Assembly (NCBI GenBank): GCA_030068075.1
Contig: CM057835.1
Span: forward strand, 25,512,930-25,576,929
DNA length: 64,000 nt
Source of the DNA: Paguma larvata
Lineage: Eukaryota; Chordata; Mammalia; Carnivora; Viverridae
Direction: 5' to 3'
The notes below the pieces were generated by a model. It had not been told where the DNA came from, ran no database searches, and was given only the letters and a program-made list of their open reading frames with translations. The translations under genes and the position numbers were made by a program. Numbering within the stretch: position 1 is the stretch's first letter; the number at the start of each line of letters is the position of its first letter. Of the stretch, positions 49,536 to 59,500 are shown one piece after another.

Positions 49536-50307
49536 CCCATGTGCTCGCTAAAGCCCCTTCCTGTCCAAACCCCCGGTCTCCCTGGACGAAATGGGTCGTA
49601 GATCCCATAAGGGCAGTGTGCCGTGGCTGGGGAAGGGAGCGTGGGATGTCACAGCGGAGTGCTGGGCAGCCCGGGCGCAGCCGGCGGGCCGCGGGAGGGG
49701 CAGGGACAGGGAATGTGGAGGAGAGGAGGGTCTGCTGTGTGGGGACACCCGCCGGCCTCAGAAGCCGCGTTCACTTCCTCCTCCCTTCCCACCCCCCGTC
49801 TCCATCTCCCAGGTGCCCTGTGCCTTCCTGCTAGCACAGGTGGCAGGGGTGGATGCGTCCTGGTCCTCCCCTGGTCTCTGCCAGTGCCTGCAAGTATGTC
49901 CTTTTCTCTCCTGCCCCGCCCCTGGGGAACCAGTCCAAAACTGAGAGCCAGTGAGCCCTCTAGCGGCCGGGGGACACCAGGAGTCCAGGACCTGCTCCTG
50001 CCTTCCCGCGGCTGTACTGAGCCTGGTTTAAATGTGGCCCTTCGTTTCAGGCCAGGGCTCCGCATCTGGTCTGACCTCAAACCCGAGGCAGAAATTACAG
50101 ACAGATGCTCCACCCGGGCCACGCCTGCGGGGAGGAGGCAGGAGACAGGACACAGCGGTCACTGGCCTGCCAGGCCTGGTGGGGGAAGGCTGCAGACGGA
50201 AGGACCCCGAGGGGAGTTCTCGCGGCCCATCTGACTCCACTTCAGCCAGGCTGGAAGGCTCCTCCGGCCAGCTTGTGTGGTGCTCAGTCTTTAGGAAGAC
50301 AACCCCA

Positions 50308-50315
50308 TGACGTCA
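50308..50315. promoter_or_regulatory. Perfect palindromic CRE (TGACGTCA)
   Basis: The exact CREB/ATF octamer in accccaTGACGTCAgttg, inside the ZBTB7C intron about 920 bases before the last exon. Occupancy cannot be judged from sequence. Confidence 0.4.
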
Positions 50316-51237
50316 GTTGTCCCTTCGAGATGACCAGGAAGTGTGTTGAGTCTCTCCGTCAACCCCAGACAGTAGGAACTGAGGTCGAATGCTAAATTCA
50401 GCCCTGTGCAGGGACGTGAAGTAACTTGCCTAAGAAAGGGCTTTCAGCGTGCTCAAGGTGGGTCGGCGGCTGAAGCAGGGGCTCCCAAACCCCAATGGTG
50501 CCCCACCTTTACACCATACCCTCCCTCTGGATAATAGCTCTTAAATCCTAAAAAGCTTTGCCCTAGATTAGGCTACATTCTTGTCGCACCTGGCTCTTTT
50601 GTAAACCCTGGAATTCTCTGCAGACAAAGAGGACAGCGCACAGCTTGGGATGAGAAACCACAGTGCGGGAGGGAGGCTCGAGCAAGGTGTGCCCGGCTTC
50701 TGTAGCCTCCCAGATTAGTGCTGAGGACAGACAGATCTCCACAACTCGGCGGGGGGGGGGGTGGCAGGAGGGGGCCTGGGGCTCTGGTCAAAGGCACCGG
50801 ACTAACGGGAGGGAAGACCTGCCTGGTGAGAGCAGGCATGAGATTAAGGTGCAAGGCAGTATCAGAGGTTGCCACACCACTCAGGGACGAAGGCCAGGCG
50901 GCTGACTTGTGGGGAGCAGGGTCCCCCGGCAGGCCCATTCACCAGTGCCTGAGCCAGGCCTCTGACAAAGAGTGGAGCCTCAGAACGGAGTTCTGGAGTG
51001 AAGGAGGCCTTTCAGGACACCGCCGCCCCTCCTCCAGCCCTCTGATGCAGGTGAGTGGCCGCACCTGTTTGGAGTGAGGCAGGGTTTGCAAGTCAATCCC
51101 AGCCTGGGTCCCGTTTCCGGGACCGCGGCAGTGGGGAGCGCTGGCAGGCTGCGGAGTAAGGGTCGGAAGAGGCTGACAGGGGGGTGGCGGCTGCTCGGGT
51201 TCCCCGGCGGGGACTGACGGCGGGCTCTGCATTGCAG

Positions 51238-51889
51238 GCAGGACAAGCTGAAGATCCACATGCGGAAGCACACGGGGGAGCGGCCCTACCTGTGCATCCA
51301 CTGCAACGCCAAGTTCGTGCACAACTACGACCTCAAGAACCACATGCGCATCCACACGGGCGTGCGGCCCTACCAGTGCGAGTTCTGCTACAAGAGCTTC
51401 ACGCGCTCCGACCACCTGCACCGCCACATCAAGCGCCAGAGCTGCCGCATGGCGCGGCCCCGGCGCGGCCGCAAGCCCGCCGCCTGGAGGGCCGCCAGCC
51501 TGCTCTTCGGGCCCGGAGGCCCCGCGCCGGAGAAGGCGGCCTTCGTGATGCCGCCCGCGCTGGGCGAGGTGGGCGGCCACCTGGGCGGGGCGGCCGTGTG
51601 CCTCCCGGGCCCCAGCCCCGCCAAGCACTTCCTGGCGGCGCCCAAGGGCGCGCTGAGCCTGCAGGAGCTGGAGCGGCAGTTCGAGGAGACGCAGATGAAG
51701 CTGTTCGGGCGCGCGCAGCTGGAGGCCGAGAGGAACGCGGGGGGCCTCTTGGCCTTCGCGCTGGCCGAGAACGTGGCGGCCGCGCGGCCCTACTTCCCGC
51801 TGCCCGACCCCTGGGCCGCGGGCCTGGCGGGCCTCCCCGGGCTGGCCGGCCTCAACCACGTGGCCTCCATGTCTGAAGCCAACAACTAG
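51238..51889 (+). CDS. ZBTB7C: ZBTB7C, last coding exon (residues 406-622)
   Basis: Carries the rest of the DNA-binding domain and the C-terminal tail. Seen: it opens with [11 protein letters not shown], which supplies H413 and H417 of finger 2. Finger 3 has C425, C428, H441 and H445, after a TGERPY linker. Finger 4 has C453, C456 and H469, followed by C475 in place of the usual second histidine (HIKRQSC), giving a C2HC-like last finger. TGERPY and TGVRPY linkers join the fingers, as in Krueppel proteins. Then come a basic patch ([10 protein letters not shown]), an Ala/Gly/Pro-rich stretch, a probable amphipathic helix ([16 protein letters not shown]) and the end ASMSEANN, with TAG at 51887-51889. 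The frame is fixed by AG at the end of the first exon plus G here, giving Arg406 and then Gln407. The exon is GC- and CpG-rich. No frameshift or premature stop is visible, so the gene looks functional. Confidence 0.97.
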
Positions 51890-53944
51890 GCTGGTCCCTG
51901 TCGACCCCCCACGTCCAGCGGCCCTGTCCCCTCTCCCACCAGGCCTCCCCCGCCCCACCCGGTGGGGCTGAACGTTTTATTTCAAATCGCCAAGGAAAAA
52001 TGGAAACATATTATCAGCAACAGTGGTATTTTCCAGGCCTCCGAAGGCCTCCTGCCTCCCTTTTGGTGGTCTGAGGTGGGCATCGCCTCCCACAGGGCCT
52101 GGCCTCTACCTGGCTGTCTCTCTGGCTGTCTCTCGGAAACTCACAGGGACCCTCGTGCAGAGGAGGCCACACCCTGGGTGCCCAGGAGCACTTTGGAGCT
52201 GTGTGGGGCTAGACGGAGGAAGGTAGCTTGGCCAGAGGCAGACCTGAGGGAGCAGGGACAAGACCTACCGTAGGGGCCTGGGGCACACCTCCCAGCCCAG
52301 CCACCATTCCACGGCAGAGTCCCTACTGACCCCGCTCTGATGGGTCCCGTTTCTAGTCTCCAGCCGTCCTGGGACCCTTAGGGGAAATGCCCTCATAATA
52401 GGCAGGGAAGGCTCCTGGAGTCTGGACCCATTTTTCCTCGCTGTCCTGTGACTTTGGACAGGTCGGGCGTCTCTACCCTGCTACGAAGCGGAGCTGGGAA
52501 TTTCGTTTCCCTCTCACGCCCACCCACACACATATACATACCTGTCCCTCCCGAAAGAATTGAGAAGGTCGGAGCTTTGCCCTCCTCAGGTCTCCGGTGA
52601 CACCATCTATCTTACCGGGTTGAGTTTTCTCTCGAGGCCACCTCTCTATTAGCACAGGTGAGAAATGCGGCCAAGCTAGACAGGGCTGCCAAAGAGGAGC
52701 TGAGACGTGGCTTGTCCACAGGCAGCTTTGGGGGCCTCCACATGCCACCCCCCCCCACCTCTCCAGACAGGCAGGCCACTGTGTAAGTCAGGGCCCCTGG
52801 GGATGACCATTTAGCATTGACCCCACCTCCACACACCCCGCCCGGTGCTGCACAAAGCCTCCTGGGACTCCTGGGGCCAACACAGAAGGGACAGGAGCCA
52901 CCTCTTAGGACCTGGCGACTGCCCCCGCCCACCCTGATTCCTACAGACAGACAAAACCCTGGCGACCCAGGGTTTATGTGTGTCATGGGTTTCTCAGGGC
53001 CCTGGGATTGCTGGGGATTGCCCCCTTTGCTGTGTTCGAACACCCTCAAGCCCTCCCTCATCGCTGGGGGAGGGAGCTGGGGTGTTTGGTTTCCCTCAGC
53101 GGCAGGAGGCGGAGCCCTGGCTCCAGTGTGGGTCTGAAGGGCTCTGTGAGTCAGGGCTGCCCACACGCTCTCCCTGGTTCCTGAGTTTGTAGCAGGCCCC
53201 GAGAAGGAAGACCGCTTTGCTGGCCCAGCGCCTTCCTGTTCTCTCCCCTTTCCTGCCCTTCCATCCCTTTTCCTGCTGAGTTTGCCTTCGTTTCTCAGTC
53301 GTCCCGAGGTCCCGAGGGTAGGAGGGTTCATCTGCATGGAATAACCCGGGGCCAGTGTCCCCAATCCCGGAGCTGCGGGCACGAGAGACTTCGGCTCTTC
53401 CTATCGCCTTGGCTTCTTCCTGAGCAAACACACACACACACAAAGACAAAAAGGCCAGAGAAGGCCACGGACTCGGTCACTCTCCCAGCTCCCCAGCAGA
53501 GAGCCCCGACTCCACACCCCAGCAGACGCCATTCCGACCAGAGGGAACTGCTGCTGACACCCTTTTGTCTTCAGATGCTAGCTTTCTGGGCAGCCCCCTT
53601 AGATTCCTGTCTCCGTTTCTGACACTTGCTTCTGGGACCCCTCGAGCCACATCCCCGTGTCCCCCCCCCCCCTGTCAGCCGCAGAATCGGGGCGGCCCAA
53701 ACTTTAAAAGAAAACAAGGAAAAATGAACCAATTGGAATCCAGTGGTGTTGGGGCTTTTGTTTTTTATTTTGTAAAGGTAACGACTTCTTATAAACTCAG
53801 TTTTTCAGACGACTGGTTAGTTCTTTTTTTGTTTTCTCTTGGCTGCAATTTGGAGTTGTATATTGTAAAACGCCCAAAGATCCTGAGTACTGTATGATCG
53901 AGACGAACTTGACGCAAATGGTTTGTGGGGCTAGGGGTGGTTGT

Positions 53945-53964
53945 GTTTTGTTTCTTTTTCTTTC

Positions 53965-54004
<40 letters not shown>

Positions 54005-54006
54005 TG
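53945..54006 (+). repeat. U-rich pyrimidine tract in the ZBTB7C 3'UTR
   Basis: About 60 bases of T with interspersed C (ttttctttcc, ttttcttttc units and a terminal T-run). Confidence 0.85.
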
Positions 54007-54202
54007 GTGTTTCAATTTCCCTGTCTCTCTGTGGGGAAACCTTGGAATTTTCCCTATTTATAACTTTTTTTTTAATGTGATTGCTTTATGTAAAATGACA
54101 CAACAGAGTTTGCCTTAGTGATTCAAAGGACAATCTTCCATAACTTCGGTCGCACACCGCACCCCGCCGAGAAACACTCTCAGCTAATTTTCTGGCCTAT
54201 TT

Positions 54203-54231
54203 ATTAAACAGTATTAACTGACTTGATTAAA
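54203..54231 (+). terminator. ZBTB7C: Candidate poly(A) signals of ZBTB7C (two ATTAAA)
   Basis: ATTAAA occurs at 54203-54208 and 54226-54231, followed by a G/T-rich stretch (ttgagagttgcccttctgtgagaggtg) suitable as a downstream element. No AATAAA was seen between the stop codon and this point, so the commonest variant hexamer is the best candidate. Cleavage would fall at about 54240-54255. Confidence 0.5.
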
Positions 54232-54254
54232 TTCTTGAGAGTTGCCCTTCTGTG

Positions 54255-56339
54255 AGAGGTGCCCAGCAACTAGTCACTGGATAGATGTTCACCGTAAAAA
54301 AAAAAAAAAAAAAAAGATGAGACGAGCCGGTGTCGCGAGCTTATTACAATAATGTCAAAGACATCTTTGCAAAAGACACAAACCCCTAGTTAGTTGCTTG
54401 AAGGACAGTGTTTTGAGTAACAGAAAGCGATGCTGGATTCCATTTCCTGGTTCGGGTTGACTTCCTCGTTCCAATTCTCGTTTCAGCGGTCAGCGGGCGG
54501 CTCCGTGGTAGGGAGGCCAGAACTTAATTCCTCGGTGTGTCTTGCCTCGCAGACGTGTGAGGCGCTATTCGATCAGGAGCTTTTGGGCATCTGTGAGTCT
54601 GAGTGCAAAACGTGTGTGTGCATATGTGTGTGCCTGCACGCACCTGTGCGGGTACAGCCGGGGGGGTGTGCGCCAGGGAAAGTTGGGGGGGGTACTAACC
54701 ATTTTAACACAGCCCAGCCTGTGAGTTTCCCAACATGGCGTGCGCAGCGGCCTCCGGCTGGTCTTCCTGCCCCCTTGGCCTCCTGCCTCTCATTTCTTGG
54801 CGGTGGAGCCAACCTTTTTTTTTCACCTGTGCCTCTTTCCCAAGCAGGGAACGCTAGATCCTGAAGGAGGTAAGGAATGCCACTGAACGGGGTCGACTCT
54901 ACTCAGAACCCAGAGCCCAGGCTCTCTGAGTAACTTATTCTTTGAACTGTGTTTCCTGGATAACCAAAGATTATCCAGAGCCCCTTTCCTGTGTGTGCTC
55001 CCCTTTCTTGCCGTGGTAAGCATTCTTCTAAACCGAACGCAGCACTTCTCCAGACAGGGCAAAGCTGGGTTTCCAGACTCCTCCGAGCTGCGTGTTCTCA
55101 GCTAATCGCTGCCCGCCTCTAGTCCTGCCTTTCCTCACCTAAGTACCCAGAGCTCCTCCGGGTGTCCCATCCAAACACCCTCCAGAGGCGGGGGGTGGTC
55201 GCTTGGGGAACGGGGCCTGAACTCTACACACCCGCCCGAAGCAAGCTTCCCATAGTGTAAAACCCGACGGCGGCAAGCTGTGGCTTCGAAACTCACGTGC
55301 CTACCTTCTATCGCGTAGTGTGGATGCGTTCGTCTCCATATAAAAACATCAGCTTGAACTACTTGCCAGTTACGCTACTCGTCTTTTCCCCAGAATCTTC
55401 TGGCAAAGTCAGAATGTTCCTCAGCTGCCCTGCAGCTTTGAGAGGCCCAAGGGAATGGCTGAGGGCTTGGAGGCCAGCGCAGCCCAGTGCAAGAAATACA
55501 AGGTCGTGTCGAGATTCCACTCCACTCAGACGTTCTAGGGCCCCTGGGGCCCTCGTCCTGGGGGTCGGTGTGCACTGCATGCTTGTAGGCCCACGTGGAG
55601 CAAGGAGGGGAACCGACTCCAACAGGCCTTGGCCCTCGGGGGCTCCTAACCTCATGCGAGTAAAATCTCCACCCCGGTGGGTAGTCCGTGGAGCCCCGCC
55701 AGGTATGGCCTGCTCCCTTGGGCTCCAAGGAGGTGAGGGGGTTGGGGTGCTGACAGCAGAGGAACCTCCAGCACGGGGTGGGGGGTGGGGAGGGAAGGGT
55801 TGGAGAATGAAGCCATTGAGGACAGGCCAAAGAAACCTGTGCCTCTTCACCCAGAGAGGAAGGCGTAAGGGGATACATTAGAACAGACCTTGGAACTTCG
55901 AAAGCCAGATAGAGGGAGGATTGTACCAAAAGTCTGGCCAACTCAGACCGATGGGAGAGGGATTCCCGGAGGTAGCTGGGTGTCCGAACAAAGGAAGATA
56001 ACTTCTAGCACCCAGAGTTGCCCTAAAGAGCCCTGAGGTCACTTGTGAGGCAGTGAGCTCGCGGGCATTGGAAGGGTTCAACACGGTCTTTCAAGAATGC
56101 CAGAGAGGAGAGTCCCTGACAAAAGGAGGGCTGCCGCTTGGGTCCTTTCCGTTTGATTTGGGAAAAGGCGAATATACATCCTCACGTGAGCAAGGAAAGA
56201 CTGTGCCAGAGATAGTGGGCAACTCCGCTCGGTGGCCGGGGATGGCCGCCCTTCCCCACCCACACCCCTCCCCCAGCCGCCTCCAGCCACTCGCGCCAGG
56301 CCAGAGAAAAAGGACTCTGTGTACAAAAGGCCCTGACTT
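54255..56339. other. 3' flank of ZBTB7C, no gene seen
   Basis: An A-run of about 20 at 54297-54315, then unique DNA. The frames at 55297-55941 on both strands overlap each other and lack domains. Confidence 0.5.
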
Positions 56340-56575
56340 GGGGCGCCTGGGTGGCTCAGGTGGTTGAGCGTCCGACTTCTGCTCAGGTCATGATCTCATG
56401 GTCTGCGGGTTCGAGCCCCACATTGGGCTCTGTGCTGACGGCTCAGACAGAGCCTGGAGCCTGCTTCAGATTCTGTGTCTCCCTCTCTCTCTGCCCCTGC
56501 TCTGCTCATGCTCTGTCTTTCTCTGTCTCTCAAAAATAAATATTTTTTAAAAAACTCTTTTTAAAAAGCAAAACC
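56340..56575 (+). mobile_element. Feline SINE, plus strand
   Basis: ggggcgcctgggtggctcagg head, gtgctgacggctcagacagagcctgg core with a small insertion, CT block and aaaaataaatattt tail. acaaaaggccc on both sides (56323 and 56581) marks the target duplication. Confidence 0.96.
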
Positions 56576-56591
56576 AAAAAACAAAAGGCCC

Positions 56592-59500
56592 CATCTTATT
56601 TCGAGGTCCTTCTGTGACAGAACAGTAAGGAACCAACAGGAATTAAGACTGCCTCTCACCTTGGGCCTTTATCTGCCCCCAAGGCCCACCCTTACAGCCG
56701 AGAACAAAGGTGGCCACTTGGCGGGCCTCGGAGGTCCAGGCCGCATCCCTCCCAGGCCCCGTTCCTCCCTCCTCGTGTCCTGGGACCTTGCCCGCTCTTC
56801 TTCCCTGAGGCTCTTCCAAGGGCAATGGACAGGCAGACATTTCCAGAAACAGCCCAACTGCGTGTTCCCCTTGTGTGTACTTTCCCTTCTGAAAGCCAAA
56901 CGCAGTTAGGGCCTCGTAAGGGAAAGAGAAAGAACAGGGCCTCGTGGCCACAGGCTCCCTCATCCGACAAGTCTGTCACCCTCCAGGAGCGAAGGGTCAG
57001 GAGGTCCTACGGGATGGAAAGTGCCGCATGCAGAGGGTCAGACGCCCCTCCAGGGACCCGAGGCAAATTCTGGAATCAAAGATGTTTATATCTGGTGGCC
57101 TACTTCCCAATCCTCCCCACCCCCGTGTCACCCTGTCCCCTTCTCCGGGTGCCTCTTCCTACCCCAGCTGTCTTTCAGGACGGGAGCCCCCTGTCTTCTC
57201 TTCCCTGCCCTCTGTTTACACCCTGATGGGAGCCACCGAGGGCGAACGTGACTCACAGGCTCCCTCTCCCGGCCTTTACAGACCCCCGCGCCTCGTTCAA
57301 GGTGGAGCAAAGCCGTATCAGGCCTCAAGGAGCCCAGGGGGATGACTGATTTGGACAGACAGCCTTGAAATCCCCGCCGGATCTCCCACCTCCCCCACGT
57401 CTCCCCTACCCTGCTGAGGGGTGCGGGAGCGGAGGGGGGTACAGGAAGCAAGCAAACAGCCCCTCTCCCCCCTTTCAGCTTTGAAGCACTGAGCACTGAG
57501 TCAGACACGCGTTTCCAGCAATTGATGGGGAGAGGATTCCCTGGGGAGGCTTGGCTCATTCTTCCCTCCTTACCACATCCCCGGCAGGGGCTGCTGTGAC
57601 CTTGAGGGACAGGGCCTCCGTGGCCTAAACCGAAACCTACAAATAAGGACAAAACATCTCGAATCTGGACCATCCTGGAAAACCTGGAAACTGATCACTT
57701 GAGCGGCTGCCAGAGGTGCACGCGCACGCGCATGCGCACAGTCATCAGACGGCTGATACGAGGCTGATGTCATCCCTCCTTGTGACAATAGGAGAGACGG
57801 CAGCGCGTGGACAAGACCCAGCAAGGCCGTTCTCCCCACCGGCCTCCCTGCCGGAATATTTATAACGCCGTCTCTCCTTCTCATGCTTGGGATTCCTCTA
57901 TTTCACCGTGAACTTTGGCCCTGGCGATAAATGCAAAAGAATAAACAAAGAGGTTTCTGGAAGAAGGAAGGAAGATAGAATGAATCAGCCCCTTTCCCGT
58001 GCTCCTCTAAAAATTAATACGCTCCATAAAAACCTCTGAGTAACCTTAAGTGCTTTATGTTTTCCCAAAGGACTCTGACAACCGTTGGTCAACCGGATTT
58101 TAGCCCTGGGTGGCACATACCATCATCCCTGTTTGTGTCAGTCGAGATTCTTAGCCAACCGGCAGAACCCATCCAGGTAGCTCAAGTAGAAAAGGCATTT
58201 ATTAAAGGAGATAAGTCTCTTACAAAATCTCCACAAGGGCCAAAGAGTCAGGCTTGCAGAGTCACCAAGTTCAGTTGTGCAGGTTGCATACTGCACCACA
58301 CCAGGACTTTTGAAGAGGCACTGTTCACACCTAGACGGGTCTGTGTATGTGTTGTGACAGATGCTAGGTTTGTATATCACAGCCGTTTTCCAGCAGATGG
58401 CAGTAAAGTGTTCAGAAGCGGTGCCCCTGTCAAATTTGCACCAAGTCCATGGCCTGGAAGCCAGGAAGCCAGGAACGACCCCAAGCCGCCCTGTGCCCGC
58501 AGAGATGCGCCCCACCGCTCACCCTACTAACACCAGGCCCGAGACACCGGAGCCCCACCCTGTGGCCCGCCCTCCACCCCCGTTCTCCCGGAAGAAAACG
58601 GATACCACACAGCTGGCCCTCCTCGCCTTGCTCCCCGCCGCGTGGCATCTCGTGCAGGTGCGTCTGAGTGCCAGAGCGCACGGCCCGTGCCTCGGCCTGA
58701 CCGCCGGCCACCTGGGAACGTGAGCCTCCCGCCTCTGCCCTGAGACGGGAGGATTGGCGATGCAATTTCTCCAAACAGAAAAAGGGTTCCAATAACGCGG
58801 CCTCACCGCACGCCACACGCCAGGCGGTACTCTGCAGACGAGGGGCGCGCCCGAGGCCCAAAGCGGCCAGCGATGAGGACGGGCGAGCCGTGGCAGAGAC
58901 AGGGCTGGGACCCGGAGGGGCCGCCTCCCGGCCACCGCGCCACGCCGTCCCCTCAGCTGCGGAGGCCCCTACAGAGCCAAGGCACAGAAGTCGGTGTAGA
59001 CAAAGCTCATACTGGCCGTTTTCCTCCGAGCTCGGGTAAACGCTCGCTCAGATCTCCCCAGCCCCTGGCCCGGGGACAGACGAGTCCCCAGACAGTGAGC
59101 TCGGCCAGGCCAGGCCGGGTCCTCCTCGTCCCCCTCCTCCCCCCTGCAGGGACCCAGGACTTTACCCCACATCGCGCTGCCAGTGTTGAGACTCAGGCCC
59201 CTGCTCAGCCTCCCTCCCCAAACCGGGCTTTTTAAATTTAATCCGCACGGCAGAGCCCGAGTGCGGGTTTTCATGAAAATGGCTTTTTATTTTGCCGTTC
59301 CGATTTCATTGCTGCAGGAACGGCATTCTGAAATGCAGAGATGCATTTTCGTTTCCTAATGGCTGGGGTTTCCCACGAAGGTGGGCCTTTGCGGACGGGG
59401 CGGGGGAGGGAGAGCAGGTGCGGCAGGAGGGCGGCCCAGCAAGAAAGAAGGGAGCACACTGTGCCAAAGCCGGGGCCCCCGGGGCTCGCCACCTTCCTTC

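Larger units (their letters stand above)
41726..51237 (+). other. ZBTB7C: ZBTB7C intron between the two coding exons (9512 bases)
   Basis: A GT-AG intron of phase 2. The donor is ccag|gtgcgc, weaker than consensus at +4 and +6. The acceptor is ctgcattgcag|GCAG. It interrupts zinc finger 2 between its cysteine pair and its histidine pair. Its content is mostly unique sequence with old repeats: L2/MIR-like pieces (about 42080-42200, 46130-46540, 47030-47270, 47880-48010, 48570-48775, 50380-50560), a short L1 end (47530-47655) and a MER5-type element (49335-49535). No carnivore SINE is present. I see no convincing gene inside it on either strand. Confidence 0.9.
51890..54250 (+). other. ZBTB7C: ZBTB7C 3'UTR
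   Basis: About 2.36 kb from the TAG to a pair of ATTAAA signals. It is GC-rich and unremarkable at first. After about 53690 it becomes AU-rich: a run around ttttgttttttattttgtaaagg, a U-rich pyrimidine tract (53945-54006), and ATTTA motifs in 'ctatttataac' and 'cctatttattaaac', which could bind RNA-stability factors. No repeat insertion was recognised in it. The end is inferred from the signals alone, without transcript evidence; the length is broadly like what I recall for the human mRNA. Confidence 0.65.

Noticed and set aside
52612..53382. 256-residue minus-strand frame antisense to the 3'UTR
   Set aside because: No domain and no coding signature; antisense transcription cannot be shown from sequence.
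55297..55941. Overlapping plus and minus frames of about 160-194 residues downstream of the gene
   Set aside because: Mutually overlapping, no domains, no splice sites that link to another exon.
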